Source: Yamagishiella unicocca (Eukaryota > Chlorophyta > Chlorophyceae > Chlamydomonadales > Volvocaceae). From it: a stretch of DNA of 64,000 bases. The notes below the pieces were generated by a model. It did not search any database. It saw nothing but the letters and a program-made list of their open reading frames with translations, and was not told where the DNA came from. The position numbers and the translations under genes are program-made. The stretch covers positions 186,001 to 250,000 of the forward strand of contig BDSL01000079.1 in NCBI GenBank assembly GCA_003116995.1. The letters are read 5' to 3'. Shown here in pieces: positions 29,834 through 41,630 of this stretch. Numbering within the stretch: position 1 is the first letter of the stretch; every line of letters starts with the position of its first letter.

Positions 29834-32800
29834 CACGGACTCTGGGGCAGTCCTGATGACGTGGCCGTCCTGGAGCAGTACCTGCAGCACAATGGCTGGC
29901 TGACGCTGAACGCGCGCAGTAACTCCGCGAGGTGTACCTTCGATGGAGCGGATGTGAGACGGCGCTAATAACCTTGGGTCTGGTTACTACTTTGGGCAAC
30001 CAGGGGATGCGGCGCAACCCGCCGGGACGTCGACGGACCCGTGGGGGGACAGTGGGTGGTGGCGACTCCTTGCGTTGATCAGGGTTGGCGCTCCTTATTC
30101 CCTCCGTCCATTGCTCCCTCCGTCCAACGCAAATGCAGCGAGACGGTAATACCCCCCGCAACGCTGCAGGTCTGCGGCGACCGGCTGGCCGCTGAGGTAG
30201 TGGGCCACGTGAAGCGGCTGGCGGCGGCGGGAGTCCGTGTCACCCACATCAGCTTTGCAGCCTACTCGTAGGTCTCCCGGACTCCGAGGGTTCCCCGAGT
30301 TTTCGCTGGGCCGTATTGGGTCATTCGTCGGTACGGCGACGTAACACCCGAGCCCCCCCCAAAAACTTCTCACCCCAGCCCCCGCTAGCCCCTGGACTCG
30401 ACTCCATCCCTCAAGTTCCATTAGAGCCGAAATTCGCCCCACGTGCAGGTTCGGCGGCCTGATCGCTCGTTACGCCGCCGGCAAACTGCTGGCATCTGGG
30501 TTCTTCGGGGTGGTGGTCCCGGTGAACTTTCTGACCATCGCCACGCCACACCTGGGCTGCTGGGAGCACCCCAGCAGCATGTCGCACCTGGTGGGGCCTT
30601 ATGTGTGCGCTGGCGTGTGGGGCCGCAGGAGCAACAGATTTCCTGCTGAGTTATACGGTTGGTGTTGCTGGAGGGCAGGCGACGGCGGTCTTGCCCATTG
30701 CATGGTTATTCATGGGCTGTTTTCTCCCAGCATGCTATTAACTTAGGCTTGCCTGGAGTGCAGCGTTGCGTCACGGCTTGTTGACTCCACCCGCGAAGCC
30801 GCCAACCCACACGGCTAACCGGCCGAATGCTTCACCCGCTCCTTCCTGTTGCATGCAGGCCTACAACAGCATTCTTCCGTGGACCCTAAGGTCAGTTCGC
30901 CAGGCCCGCTCAGCCGACCCGTGGTTCCTGGTGGTGACGTGTTATCACGTCGTTGAGTCGAAGCTGGGAGGCCCAATCTAAGAGTCAAGTTTGCTCAAGA
31001 GTAGCCCTTGATGCTTCATGCACCCAGCCCATAGGACGCTGCATCGTCTGCGTCCTGCAGCAACTGGGTCTGGGTCACCCTACTTCGCCGCCGGCTCAGT
31101 GCTCCGTGCCTCCCCGCACTCCCCGCAGCGCGCGTACCTGGGAGGCAATGCAGTGCCTTGGCAATCACACCTTATGTCTCCGTCGCTCTGTTCGCCCGAC
31201 ATGCATGCCACAATGCCTCTAGGAAACCCTAAAACCGGAATCCTCAAGGAAACTCTAAAACCCGGAATCCTCTAGGAAACCCTAAAACCGGAATCCTCTA
31301 GGAAACCCTAAAACCGTAAAACCGTAAACCCCGCGCGTCCTCCCGTTACCCAGCCCCTCCATTTTCAAACTACCCAATCCCTGACCCAAACCCCTAACAG
31401 CCGCACTGGCCGCCAGCTGCTCCTAGCCGACCGCTGGCTGGAGCCCGAGGGCCTGCCCCTCCTGGCAGCAATGGCGCGCCCAGACTGCGCCTTCCACGCC
31501 GCACTGGCGGCCTTCAACAAGAGAGTGCTGCTGGCCGATATCCGCAGCGACCGAACCGTGCCGTACACGACTGCCGCGATCACCGCCGTCAACCCCTACT
31601 TGCCCGCCGCGATGCCATACGCGCTGCCGCCCGGCGCGTGCGGGTGCGATTGCGCTCCGCCGTATATGGAGGGCGATGCCGACATTGGCGGCGACGATGT
31701 GATGGACGGAGGCGACGGCGGGGGCGTAGGCAGCGGCGGGGGCGGTTGGAGCAATGCCCTCGGATTGCGCTCCATCTTTGCCTTTGGCCTGCGCTTGAGC
31801 TCGGTGCTCGTCGGGGCCGGGTTATTTGGGCTGGGGTGGGGTCGCCGCCCTGCGGATGAGCTCGCAGGCGACGGTGTGGGAGGACGAGACGCATGCTGCT
31901 GCTGCGCTGCGGCCGCCGGTGCCCAGCCCGCGCCGATGCTCGCTCTCCCAATTAGCTCCTCCTACCCCTGCATTGTGTCGCCCCACCCCGCTGCGCAACA
32001 GCCGGCCTCGGCGGGGCCCGCATTGGCCGCCGCCGGCGGAGCAGCCGCCGCCAGGGGGTCGCTGCGGCCGCCGTGCCCCACCTCGAGCCGCGCCTTCCGC
32101 CCTGCGCCGTCTGCGGCGACAAAGTCAGCAGTGCCGGTGCCAGCAGCGGCGCCGTTACCTAGCGTACCTCGACAAGATCACGTTGCGGGCATGCAGCGGT
32201 CGTGCAGCTCACCTCTCCCCAAGTCATGGCGCGCCGCCGACGCCGCCGGCCCAAGCACCGCCCCTGCGGCGGCAGCTTATATGATAGGCCCTCATGCTCG
32301 AACGGCCGGTTCCAGCAAATGCGGCGGCAGCGGCGGAGGCTCCCAGGCCTACAGCAGCCCGGGATCTCGTAACATGCAGCACCAGCACCAGTGCCGCGAG
32401 CTGGCCCACCGCCGCCACCAGCGGAATAACCGGTGGGACGACCAGCAGCTGGGGTCCTCGCGCCCCGGCTCAGCGCCTGTTGCGGCGCGCAGCGGAGCGG
32501 ACGACGCGCTGTCAAGCCGAGTGCGCCTGGGTCTGTTTGTGGCCCTCCTGCCGGTGCTGCTGTCGCTGTGGCTGTGCATGGTGGCCTGGCTGGCGGCCAT
32601 ATGGATGCACCATTACGCCGTGCTACTGACGGTGCGGCCAGATCGCAGTTGGGAGGTGCGCATACGGCGGGCCTCTGCGGCAGGCGCCCGCGACGGAGCG
32701 GCGCAGGAGCGGAGCACGACAGTGGAACACGGCGGCAGCAGCGACGGTGGCGATGCTCGCCGTGCGGGTGCTTGTGAAGGACGGACTTGCATGCTGGCGG

Positions 32801-34958
32801 AGGCGGCGGGGGCTGCGGAGGCCGCGGAGGCGGGGGGGGCCGGGGTTGGGCATTTTCGTGTGGTGGAGGATGGCGACACCGGCGTTGGCTTTGGCGGTGA
32901 CTGTGAAGCTGGCGAGCTGCTGATGAGCCTCACCGACGCAGCGCCGCCGCGCACCGTCGCTACGGCAACCGCGCTGCGGCCTTGCCGGCCAGTGGACGCT
33001 CAGCCGGTGCAGGAGCAAGGCGGAGGCCGGCAGCTGCCACAAGCGGGGCCCGCAGCGAACGTGGAGTTTCCCGCGCTCGGTGGTAATGCCGGTGATGACG
33101 CCACCGCGCAGTGGCCGGCTGCGGCAGCGTCTGACGAGGCCGCTGCTGCCGGTTTCACCCGGGCGGTGGCGGCAGCTGGTGCCGCCACGTCCAGTACAGG
33201 CGGCGGCGACCTCACAACCGGGGCGTCTACCATCCATGCAAGGCCACCACCCGTGGCGGCCGACACCGCAGCAGCAGCACCAGCAGCAACCGGAGCTCAG
33301 GCGGTGCCTATGGGCTTGCCGTCCTCAACGGGGTCGCTGGAGGGGACAGCTCCGTCGGTGGCGCTGGAGGAGGACGCACATGCGCAGGCGTCAGCGAGGG
33401 CAGCAGTGGCGTCAAAGCTACCGGGACTCGGCGTGGCGGCGGCAAAAGCGACAGCGGGAGAGGCAGCGGGCGCAGCGATGGCCGAGGCGACTGCTGTGGA
33501 CGCCGCAGTACGACGGGCGGTGCAGGAAATCTTCCGGCGCGTTTTGTGGCGCCACGGCGAGCAGACTGCGCACGCGGCGGCGGCGGCGAAAGGGCCGGAG
33601 CTGGTGCCGGACAGGCTCATGCGGGCCATGATGCGCACTGCCGTCATGCGGCGCCAGGGCTACGCGGCCAGCGACCGCCAGACCGAGTCGGTGTCGTCCA
33701 GGAGGTCATCGTATTCGGGTGCCGCAGCGCTGGCCGAGTTGGGATCATCGAGGAGGTCATCGTACTCGGGTCTCGCAGCGATGGATCAGGGCACCACATC
33801 GAAGGCGGCGAGAGAGGAGGACGTCGTTGGGGTGATGGTACGGTCGGCCTTTCAGTCCATTGTGCAGCAGTGTGAAGAGGCACCGCATGAGCCCGGTGCG
33901 GGCGCAGCAGCGGTCGAGTCAGCGGAGGTGGGGGCGGCTGCGGTGCGGCAGGTTATTCGGTCGGTCGTTCAGTCGGTTGTGAAGCGGTGCAACGCGGACA
34001 CGCCTGAGCCGGTACAGGCCGCCGCAGCGGTTGAGGCAGCAGCGGTTGAGGCGGCGGTGGTGCGCTCGGCGATTGACTCCGTGTTGCGGCTGCGCCATGC
34101 GCCCGGTGATGGCGGTGGCGATGAGGCCGCTGCCGCCAGCCGCCCCGCTGCCGGTACCGCCGAGACCATGGCAGCGGTGTCTCAGCCGGGGCCCCAGGCG
34201 CCAAGCGCTGTCGGCGCGGGTCTCGCTAACGGCGGCGCGGCACTGTCTGGACCCAGTATGCCAGCGGGCCTCGGCATAACACGGCCGCAGGCGCCAGCAG
34301 GGGACTCCCTTGCGCAGGGAGGGATGCCCGCGACCCGCGATGGCACGGGGGTGCTTCCGCGGGGCCGCCCGGAGGCTCCAGCGGCGCCTCAAGGGGAGGC
34401 CACCGAGGTCGCCCAGTCACACGATCCTGCGCTGCTGCTGTCAGAAATGATTGCCTTCCTGAACGAACTGGAGTGGCAGAAGGTGAGAGGGCGATTGGGT
34501 GGGGGGTGCGGGGCGTCTAGGGCCGACCAAGGGAGGGGGGTACAACCGGGCAATCCAGAAGTGAGTAACGAATGGAAAGGCGGGGCGCCGCCAGAGCACC
34601 AGGCGCAAGGTCCCAGGATGCATGCAGACTACCGGGCAGGGGGTGCACAGCTTGCCTGGTAAGCACCGCCCGGCGTCCGTGGCCCCGTTCTGCTTTTTCC
34701 ACCGCCATGAGGCGCGGTGTGTGCGCTTTTGCGCTTTGGATGTGAGCGATGCCCTCCGGCTTGAGACACGCACGAACTGCTTCCACCTATCCCAGGGGCA
34801 GCGCCTGCGCTGATCACTCCGCCCTTGCGCCACCCTCCTAGGTCGATGTGGACACGCGCCACTACCACGCCCACGCCGCCATCGTGGTCCGCAGCAGCCG
34901 GCGATTCCGCTCCCACATGCACATCATAGACTACGCAGTGCGCCAGCTAAGGCTGTAG
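29834..34958 (+). CDS. DUF676-type serine esterase/lipase with giant insert (N-terminus unresolved)
   Basis: Alpha/beta-hydrolase of the DUF676 (putative serine esterase) family, which includes lipases acting on lipid esters. Exons in phase: 29834-29953, 30170-30267, 30449-30590, 30859-30890, 31401-34482 and 34842-34958. It opens with HGLWGSPDDVAVLE (oxyanion HG). The nucleophile elbow is HISFAAYSFGGLIARYA, whose Ser codon is split by an intron (30267/30449). Then come VNFLTIATPHLG, RTGRQLLLADRW and the probable acid Asp in RSDRTVPY (codon at 31549). A His-rich C-terminal segment (HYHAHAAIVV) is the likely site of the catalytic His. Between RSDRTVPY and the C-terminus lie about 960 residues rich in Ala, Gly, Pro and Ser. 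They include one strong hydrophobic helix (about 32530-32630) and repeated Val/Arg helices such as VRQVIRSVVQSVVKR. The first residue of GxSxG is Ala here. The N-terminal exon or exons are missing. The substrate is unknown. Confidence 0.8.
31219..31330. repeat. Telomere-like minisatellite in an esterase intron
   Basis: About four units of roughly 27 bp (ctaggaaaccctaaaaccgg core) contain three perfect CCCTAAAA octamers (31228, 31280, 31307) and one variant at 31253. CCCTAAAA is the complement of the Chlamydomonas telomere repeat TTTTAGGG. The array lies just before the exon acceptor at 31400. Confidence 0.75.
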
Positions 34959-36711
34959 CGGCGTCGCGTCGCGATGGCGCCCGCTGCACCGCAGCAACTG
35001 CAGCTACGGCAACTTGCTGGGGCCTGCTGTCTGGTTCGTCATTGGACGGCAGGTTGACCGGGTCAGGGCCCATCTGATGCGGCTGAGGGGAAGACGCGAA
35101 TAGGTGGAATGGATGGGGAGGTTTGCCGTATCCCAGACGCCGGTCGTAGGCGAGGGGGCATGCCAGGAGGCAGGAGGCGGGTTTGGGTGAAGTCGGGATC
35201 GGGGCTGCGGGTGCTAGCGGCATTTTGAGGTATGATCTGGAAGGGTGTAGGCACGGCGTGAGGGATGGACCCGCGCCGGGGCCTTCCCTGGAGCACCGCG
35301 ACAATAAAATATTCGGTGTCCAGATGGGTGGTAAAAGCTGCAAAGACGATCAGTACGATATGTTTCCTGAATTTTGGGGCCCGATGGCCCAGGGGTTCAA
35401 ACTGGTGATTACAAGCGCTCGTAGGGGCGCAGCCGGGTGGTGGTGGGGGTGGTGTTTTTTACTGGTGTGGGTGGTGCCCAGATGCCTGTGTGGAGGGGTC
35501 CGTGCCGAACCAGGGATGCGGGGTGGCAGCGGTGCGGCAGGAGGGTGTGCTGGACACATGGCTCAGGATACTTACGAAACGTCGTTATCATTACGAGTCA
35601 TGCCGCGCAAGGCTGCCGTACAGCTCATAAACCTTCGCGAGGCCACGCGAGGCCCGCTTCATCCGAAAGTGTCACACCCCTCATATCCAAGCTGCGCGGC
35701 GAGCAGTGGAGCGTGTGCGCTTGAACCTCCAATATTATCGGCCCGGGTGTGTTCCCGACATTTTTGGTTACAGGAACTTGTCACTGCGCAGGTTACGGGC
35801 TTAGCAGGATCAGACGTTTTTGTTGTTTGTGCTCTGAAGGCTGTTATGCTGTAAGCCATTTAATAGCGAGCGCTGGTGGATGCGCGATGGGGCGGCCGGC
35901 ACGAATGCCCCTTGGCGGGTAGCCGGTCCGGGCTTCAGCGCCGAACATCACTCCATGTTCAGGCTCGACGCTCCGTAACTTTGTGTACGATCTAGGTAAC
36001 GCCGAGGCCTCATGGGTGCGCGTAATTCTGTTCTTTGTGTGCTGGGGGCCGGCAGATGACGTGAAGGTCAGGTTTTGTAAGCGTCCGTGTGTTACTCATA
36101 TAGTTTAAGTGGCTTGCTAGTGTGGTGGCTGGCCGTGTGGGGATGTTGGATGCAGAGCACCGCTGTCGCCGACCGTGTGTCCTGATGAGGTCCATGGAAA
36201 GGTGAGGGCCGACCTTGATTGCTACGGTCTCGGGATTGCGCCGGTCAAGAGAGGACAAGGCGGCAGAATACGCCCTACTTCGCTTACACCGTAACAGAAG
36301 GGTCGCGCTGCGCCGTTCATTACACAGTCGTGGAACGAATGTGTCCGGGATGGCATGTGTTTTTATCACCCATGTGGTGAAGCACACCTGGAATCCGCGC
36401 GTTTGAGGAATCCCGTTCCTCTCAAAGCAGCGGGCAGGACTTGCACAGCCCCTCCTGCTTTTTCCTCCTGCGTATAAAGCGCCCACCGCGATTGTCCTAT
36501 CATGGCGATGCAACCCGATCATGAAGTCATGCTATCGTGGTTCTGTAAAAGGCGCTGCTCACACCCGGCGGGCCACTTGCGCGTCTCGCGATTGCGGAAA
36601 ACTGCTCGCGCCCTTCCTGGCCTCTCCTCATCCGCCTCCACTGAACACTCCTAACCTCACGGCCAAGACATCTCCCTACTCCGCACGTCTCTCGTGCTGT
36701 CCTAGGTGCGT
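34959..36711. other. Convergent intergenic region
   Basis: It holds the 3' ends of the esterase (plus) and TL29 (minus). A TGTAA at 35850-35854 is a plausible poly(A) signal for the esterase. No reading frame here resembles a known protein. Confidence 0.5.
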
Positions 36712-39700
36712 TTAGAACCGGACTGCCACGACGGACTCCTCGTGCAGGTAAGCGTCCTTCTTGAAGGTGGCGCCCAGGTTGGTGAGCATGGTGAAGTAGT
36801 CGACGAAGTCGACCTCAAAGTCTGGGACAAGGGGGCGAGCGAGACAGAGGGCGGAGCGATTCACAGTGGGGGGTGGTTGATGGGGATATGTTGGTGTGAT
36901 CCTTTCGTGCCGTCTCGCGCCACGGGAGTAACCGTGCGCGATTGACGCAGTGGCGCAAAGCCAAGGATGCCGGTGGCGGTTACGAACGTCAGGACGAGCC
37001 ACAGCGACCTGATGCGTCAGAATGTCAGGCACAGCGGTCTTATGCGGGCGGCGCAGGGTAATTGTCCTGTTTGCTGCAACGACACGAACTGCGGAACGGG
37101 TTTGCGAACACTGCACTATCATTCCGTGCGCGCTCAACCTGATGCTGTGCCCGCCGCACTCCACTCAACACCGCACAGGCGTTCAACCCGCTTCACGCTC
37201 AACCCACCGGTGCGCGTCACGGTCTTGCGCGAACGGTCGTAGTTCTCCTTGTAGCCCTTGAAGGTAGAGGGGTCCTCCGCCACGAAGCGCGCCTCCTCGG
37301 CGGCGGGGTCGGCGGCGGCGGCGGTCCACAGCACCAGCGCAGGGCGCTCCCAGAACGGCGGCTTGGGGGCGAAAAAGCCGCCGCTGCTGGCCTGGCCCGG
37401 CTTGACGCCCAGGGACAGCATGTAGGCCTGTGGAGCGCGCAAGGCAGGTCTCCGGATCAGTGCCGCTTCGGAGCTTCAATCCGACGGATCTTCCGCAACC
37501 CAGATGCTAGCGGACCCTGCGCAACCCAGATGCTAGGGACCCTGCGCAACCCAGATGCTAGCGGATCCGGCGCAAGGCCCGACGGCACCCTGGCGCCGCC
37601 TCCACCCACCTTGATATCCGCCACGGACGCGTCCGCGGCGGGGATGCGGCCCGAGGGCGCAGGCGTCGTAACATCCACGCGGCCCAGACGAACCGGCCAT
37701 GCGGCGCTGAACGCCGGCCCGGCAATGACATCGCCGCCGCTGGAGATGGCCGCGCGCGAAATTTTGATGGACGCCCACTGCATCTGGGTGGAGACCTGGG
37801 GGACCACATGCGAAGCGCCCGGGGCCGTGCGGTGTGGCGTTGGCGGAGCTACTTGCTGGGTATGCCAGTGAAAAATCCATTGGGGATAGTTTGAGAACCC
37901 GCATGGCAACTCAATCATGGTTTTATCAAAACACCCTACGCGCGCAACGCGTGTTTCGCCGCCGTCGCTCGCCGCAAGCAGTTCTCCTTCCCCGCGACAC
38001 CATCCACACCTCCGCGACACGCCCCGTCATGTGCAGGGCGAGGCGGCACGCCCAGCTTGCAAGCTGCAGACCGTCCATCCTATCCTCCGACCCGACCGTG
38101 TCCATTTGCCCTACTCTCATCCACCTCGCTGCTGGGAAGCCTGCGTCACCCACCTTGGCCGCCAGGACTAGCAGGTCAGCCCAGCTGATAGGGCCCGCGC
38201 CGTCCTCAGCACCCGCGGCGTCGATCTTGGCCTTGGCCTGCCGCGCAGAGAGATGACCAGCGGGGCGAGTCCGTCAGGTCAGGATTGAGGCGGCGGCGGC
38301 TCTGGACTAGCTCGCATGGAGTCCAGACGCGTGTAATGACGGGGTTAGGTGATCGGCGTGAGGGTAGGAATGCCCCACATCGGTGGCCTCGACTAGTGCC
38401 AGAGTGCACCGCGCTTCACCCTCAGCGCGCAGAATCTCCCTCGCCATCCTGCCGCCGCACCCACATACCCTAAGTGCTGTCCCGCTAGTAGAGCACCAGT
38501 GCGCAGTGCAACCAGTACTCCTGCCATACAGCTCCCAACTCCCGCAACTGGCTGTTGAACCTACCTGAGACAGCTTCTCTACCAGGGTGTCCAAGCCGGC
38601 GTTCTCGGGGCGGCTCAGCTCCTCACTGCGGCGTCGCATTAAGTGGGGAGAGCAGACGGGCATGCATACGCTTACGTGGGCGCGAGCGTTGACTATGGGC
38701 AGCAGCCAGCTTGAGTGCGCGCAGCGCTTATGTGCTATGGGCGACGCAGCGCTTGTGTGCTATGGGTGACGGGACGTGTGAGAGCAGTGCGTAGGTGCGC
38801 AGATCCGGGGGGAACGGAGGAGCCAACCCACAAGGACTCATCCGAGGCCTCAGCCCCAAGCGTGCAGCACTCGCAGCGCTGTCGTACTCACGGCAGGACG
38901 ATGGAGCCGTCCATGCCGCCGGCCTTGGTCTCCGCGTCGTACGCGCCGGCGTCGTGCAGCACCAGGCGCATGCAAGCCGGCGCGTCAGCGGCGCCGATCA
39001 CCTCCTGGGGGTACGACATCAGGCAGACGAATGCACATGTCGTCAGGCCTCGGCCAAAAAAGTCTAATATCGCCCCCACACTTATTCAGGCCTCCGTTCG
39101 TCTCACCAACACGGCGGATGCGTGCTGGAAACGAGTCCCTACAGCGCGCTCGTTGACCAGAGCTCCGTTTCGAGCGGCATATCGCCCTGTGTCAGCTCCC
39201 CAACATTTCTGATGCTGCAGGTATTTGGGTTGGGAGACGAACGCATGCTTTCCTGCTCCATGTCAGCAGGGTATCGTTATGCCACATGCCGCAACGGCCA
39301 ATTTCTCGCTGGCAAGGGTGCCGTTTGTGTGGAAGGGCAAGGGCCCTGCTAATCGTAACCTGTCCTTTTCCACCTGCCCACAAACCCCGCCCTCCCTCGC
39401 TTCGTTCGTAGGTCAAATGGAACGGCATGCGTCGGCGGTTTCTTTTCTCTGTGGCCGCTTTTATGTGGATCCTTCCTACTAAAACCTTTTCGGTTGCCAG
39501 TTAGCTGTGGCCTACGCCCCGGCCACTTAGTTGCGTTCCCTAGGCGACACAGCGGCGCCATGTGTGGCCAAGGCCCTACCCGGCATTCCCAATCCCATCT
39601 CCTTTCCGACCGCAATCCGTAACCCCTCTGTTTCAACATCCTCCCCTTGTCGTGTTCGACTCCTGGCCAATTGATACATTCAAGTGAATGCGACTCCTGC

Positions 39701-40434
39701 GGCTCCACCAATGTCGCTGTTCTCATCTCAACCGGCCGCACCTTGAGCGCTGCCTCCGCCCGCACGCGGAAGTCCTTCAGCTGGGCCTGCCTCTGCAGCA
39801 GTCCAAGCTGGTCCACGGACACAATTGCCTTCGGCAGTGGCCCGGCAGCGGCGGGCTGTGGGAGCACTAGCGGCGCCGCACCGGCAGCCAGTACTGCAGC
39901 TCCCGCTGCGGCAGCAATGATGGCCGTCATGTTGCGATAGTAACACGAAGTTATGGGAGAGAGCGGTCGGGGGAGGTGGTGGTTGAGGAAATGTCAGCAG
40001 GGTCGGGGGGCTCTTTTCCGAGGGGTGGGTAACACTATCTTCTGGGCCGCTTAGTCGTTACGCCGAGATCAATGTGCCAGGTTCCGCTGGAGTAAAACCA
40101 TATACCAAACAAATTCGTTAGGCGAATCTCCGACGCCATCCGTGCTAGATCGCCGCTGTGCAACGAGTGATCACACAAATGCGTGCGATGGCTCCTTACA
40201 CCTAGAGAGGCTGATGTAATTGCAAAAGAATGTGACCCATTTCTATCTGAAAACTATTGCATCTACAGCGAGGCTTGAGGCCTCACCAGCGCTGAGCAAC
40301 TGACGCCTGCCGAGAGCATCCTCGCGCGACAAGCTGCAGACCACCACAGCCGCACGCGATCGGCTGGCGCCAATCTTCGCCGGGGGGCCAGACCGGCGAG
40401 CAGAACCAGCGGATTTGAAGGCTGCGTGGCGCAT
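36712..40434 (-). CDS. APX4: Thylakoid lumen 29-kDa ascorbate-peroxidase-like protein
   Basis: TL29/APX4, a lumenal protein of the class I heme-peroxidase fold. Eight exons in phase: 40434-40287, 39905-39742, 39004-38892, 38625-38565, 38237-38154, 37795-37610, 37427-37208 and 36821-36712, giving 361 residues. The first 30 residues or so are basic and Ser/Ala-rich, like a chloroplast transit peptide. Then follow the twin-arginine site LGRRQLLSA and an Ala-rich hydrophobic stretch ending LPQPAAAG, a Tat-type thylakoid signal. The mature part contains MRLVLHDAGAYDAETKAGGMDG (distal Arg and His kept, the usual Trp replaced by Leu) and PISWADLLVLAAK. It ends ENYDRSRKTVTRTDFEVDF. No His occurs where the proximal heme ligand loop should be. 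Plant TL29 is reported to lack peroxidase activity, so a structural or photosystem II-associated role is more likely. Confidence 0.92.
37494..37570. repeat. 25-26-bp tandem repeat in a TL29 intron
   Basis: Three copies of cgcaacccagatgctagcgg plus a short spacer lie between exons 6 and 7, shortly downstream of the exon 6 donor. Confidence 0.85.
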
Positions 40435-40746
40435 GATCGTTGCTGTGAGAAAGGGAGATGCCGATAGGCTGCAAGTGTTTCTAAGCAAGTAAAACGAAAA
40501 TAGGCCAAGATTAATATCCTTTCAGGGAAGGTAGGTCGCCATGCGTTGACAGACAAGAGGTGCACCCCCCGTACGGTAAGATTCGCTGTGGAATGGACGG
40601 TGGCCCCCACTCAAACTGCAAGCGCGCGCTTCCAATAACATATAAAAGCTGACAGTCACAAACTTTTGGCATTTACCGCCCAAAGTAGTTGCTTACAGAC
40701 TCTCACTTCTTCCGCTGATCCTCCCGCGTAAACGTCGACAGTAAAA
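40435..40746. promoter_or_regulatory. Shared 312-bp divergent promoter of TL29 and CURT1
   Basis: The start codons of the two divergent thylakoid-protein genes are 312 bp apart. On the plus strand TATAAAAG lies at 40641-40648 with CCAAT at 40632-40636, a sensible core promoter for CURT1 with initiation near 40670-40680. I found no clear TATA box pointing towards TL29. Shared regulation of the two genes is inferred. Confidence 0.65.
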
Positions 40747-41551
40747 ATGATGCTCACTGCCAAGCCCTCGCTATCCGCCTGCAAGGCCACTGGCCGTCGC
40801 AGTGTTGTTTCGGGCCCTCGCGCCGTGCGCCCGACTGTCGGCCGCTGCCAGGTGCGTGGCATGGGGCGCATGGCGTTGAGTGGAGCCCAGCGCGTCGGAA
40901 ACTGACCATCCAGCAACCGCTATGCAGAGGCTGGTGGTGCGCGCTGAGGAGACTACCACCACATCGCCCAGCTTCGATTCGGAGAAGGTGCTGAAGGACC
41001 TGCAGGAGAAGGTGCGAGCCTGTTCCGTAGGATAGCTGATGCGACCCTGCCGCAACAGTCTTGATGCATTTGTGGGCGTCTGCCGCTGTCTAGTGACTTC
41101 AACACTCTACACGCAGTGGGATGCCGTCGATAACAAGGGAGCCGTTGCCGCCTATGGCGCTGGTGCGGTAGTGGCCCTCTGGCTGAGCAGCACCGTCGTC
41201 ACCGCCATCAACGCCGTGCCGCTGGTAGGCCTAAAGGTCACGTTACAGCTGCAAACGCTCGGCAAGTAATCTTATTCGATCCCCGTGTTCTTGTGGCAGC
41301 TCCCGAAGATGATGGAGCTTGTCGGCCTGGGCTACTCGGCCTGGTTCACTTACCGCTACCTGCTATTCAAGGTATGTGTTCAAAGTGGACGTGATGTATT
41401 TTGCGCTGTGTTGGAAGGTCCATCTAGGTCTTTCGTGACCTCGTCAAACCGATCAGTGCCTGATTGCTCCTTCGCCTTACCGCAGTCGAGCCGTGAGGAA
41501 CTCCTCAAGGATATTGGCGATCTCAGCAAGAAGATTACTGGTTCCGAGTAA
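40747..41551 (+). CDS. CURT1: CURT1-type thylakoid curvature protein (CAAD domain)
   Basis: Small thylakoid membrane protein that bends grana margins in plants. Five exons, all phase 0: 40747-40851, 40928-41011, 41117-41224, 41300-41371 and 41486-41551, giving 144 residues. The N-terminal 40 or so residues are basic and Ser/Ala-rich and end VVRAEE, a typical chloroplast transit peptide and cleavage site. The mature part starts with an acidic amphipathic helix (FDSEKVLKDLQEKWD). Two transmembrane helices follow (GAVVALWLSSTVVTAINAVP and MELVGLGYSAWFTYRYLLF), then a C-terminal amphipathic helix ending LLKDIGDLSKKITGSE. This is the standard CURT1/CAAD layout and length. Introns are short with good GT-AG sites. 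The promoter is shared with TL29, and TGTAA at 41626 is the likely poly(A) signal. Confidence 0.93.
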
Positions 41552-41625
41552 ATGCTAAAACATCATCGTCGTATATAGTGGACCCTAGCGCTGGGCTTGA
41601 CCGGGTGCGCGGATTGTGCGTATAC

Positions 41626-41630
41626 TGTAA
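41626..41630 (+). terminator. Probable CURT1 poly(A) signal TGTAA
   Basis: TGTAA is the usual poly(A) signal of Chlamydomonas relatives. It lies 75 bases after the CURT1 stop. The rest of 41631-42311 is intergenic between two converging genes, with nothing recognised. Confidence 0.55.

Noticed and set aside
31589..34420. Numerous long antisense and shifted frames over the esterase exon
   Set aside because: GC-rich shadow frames of the real +1 frame; no splice or similarity support.
39349..39741. Continuation of the TL29 exon 2 frame past the donor at 39742
   Set aside because: A good GTGCGG donor and phase-matched exon 3 show that this is intron; the reading frame simply stays open.
39906..39930. 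ATG at 39930 as the TL29 start
   Set aside because: Exon 1 at 40434-40287 supplies the transit peptide and twin-Arg motif and joins in phase at 39905, so this ATG lies in the intron.
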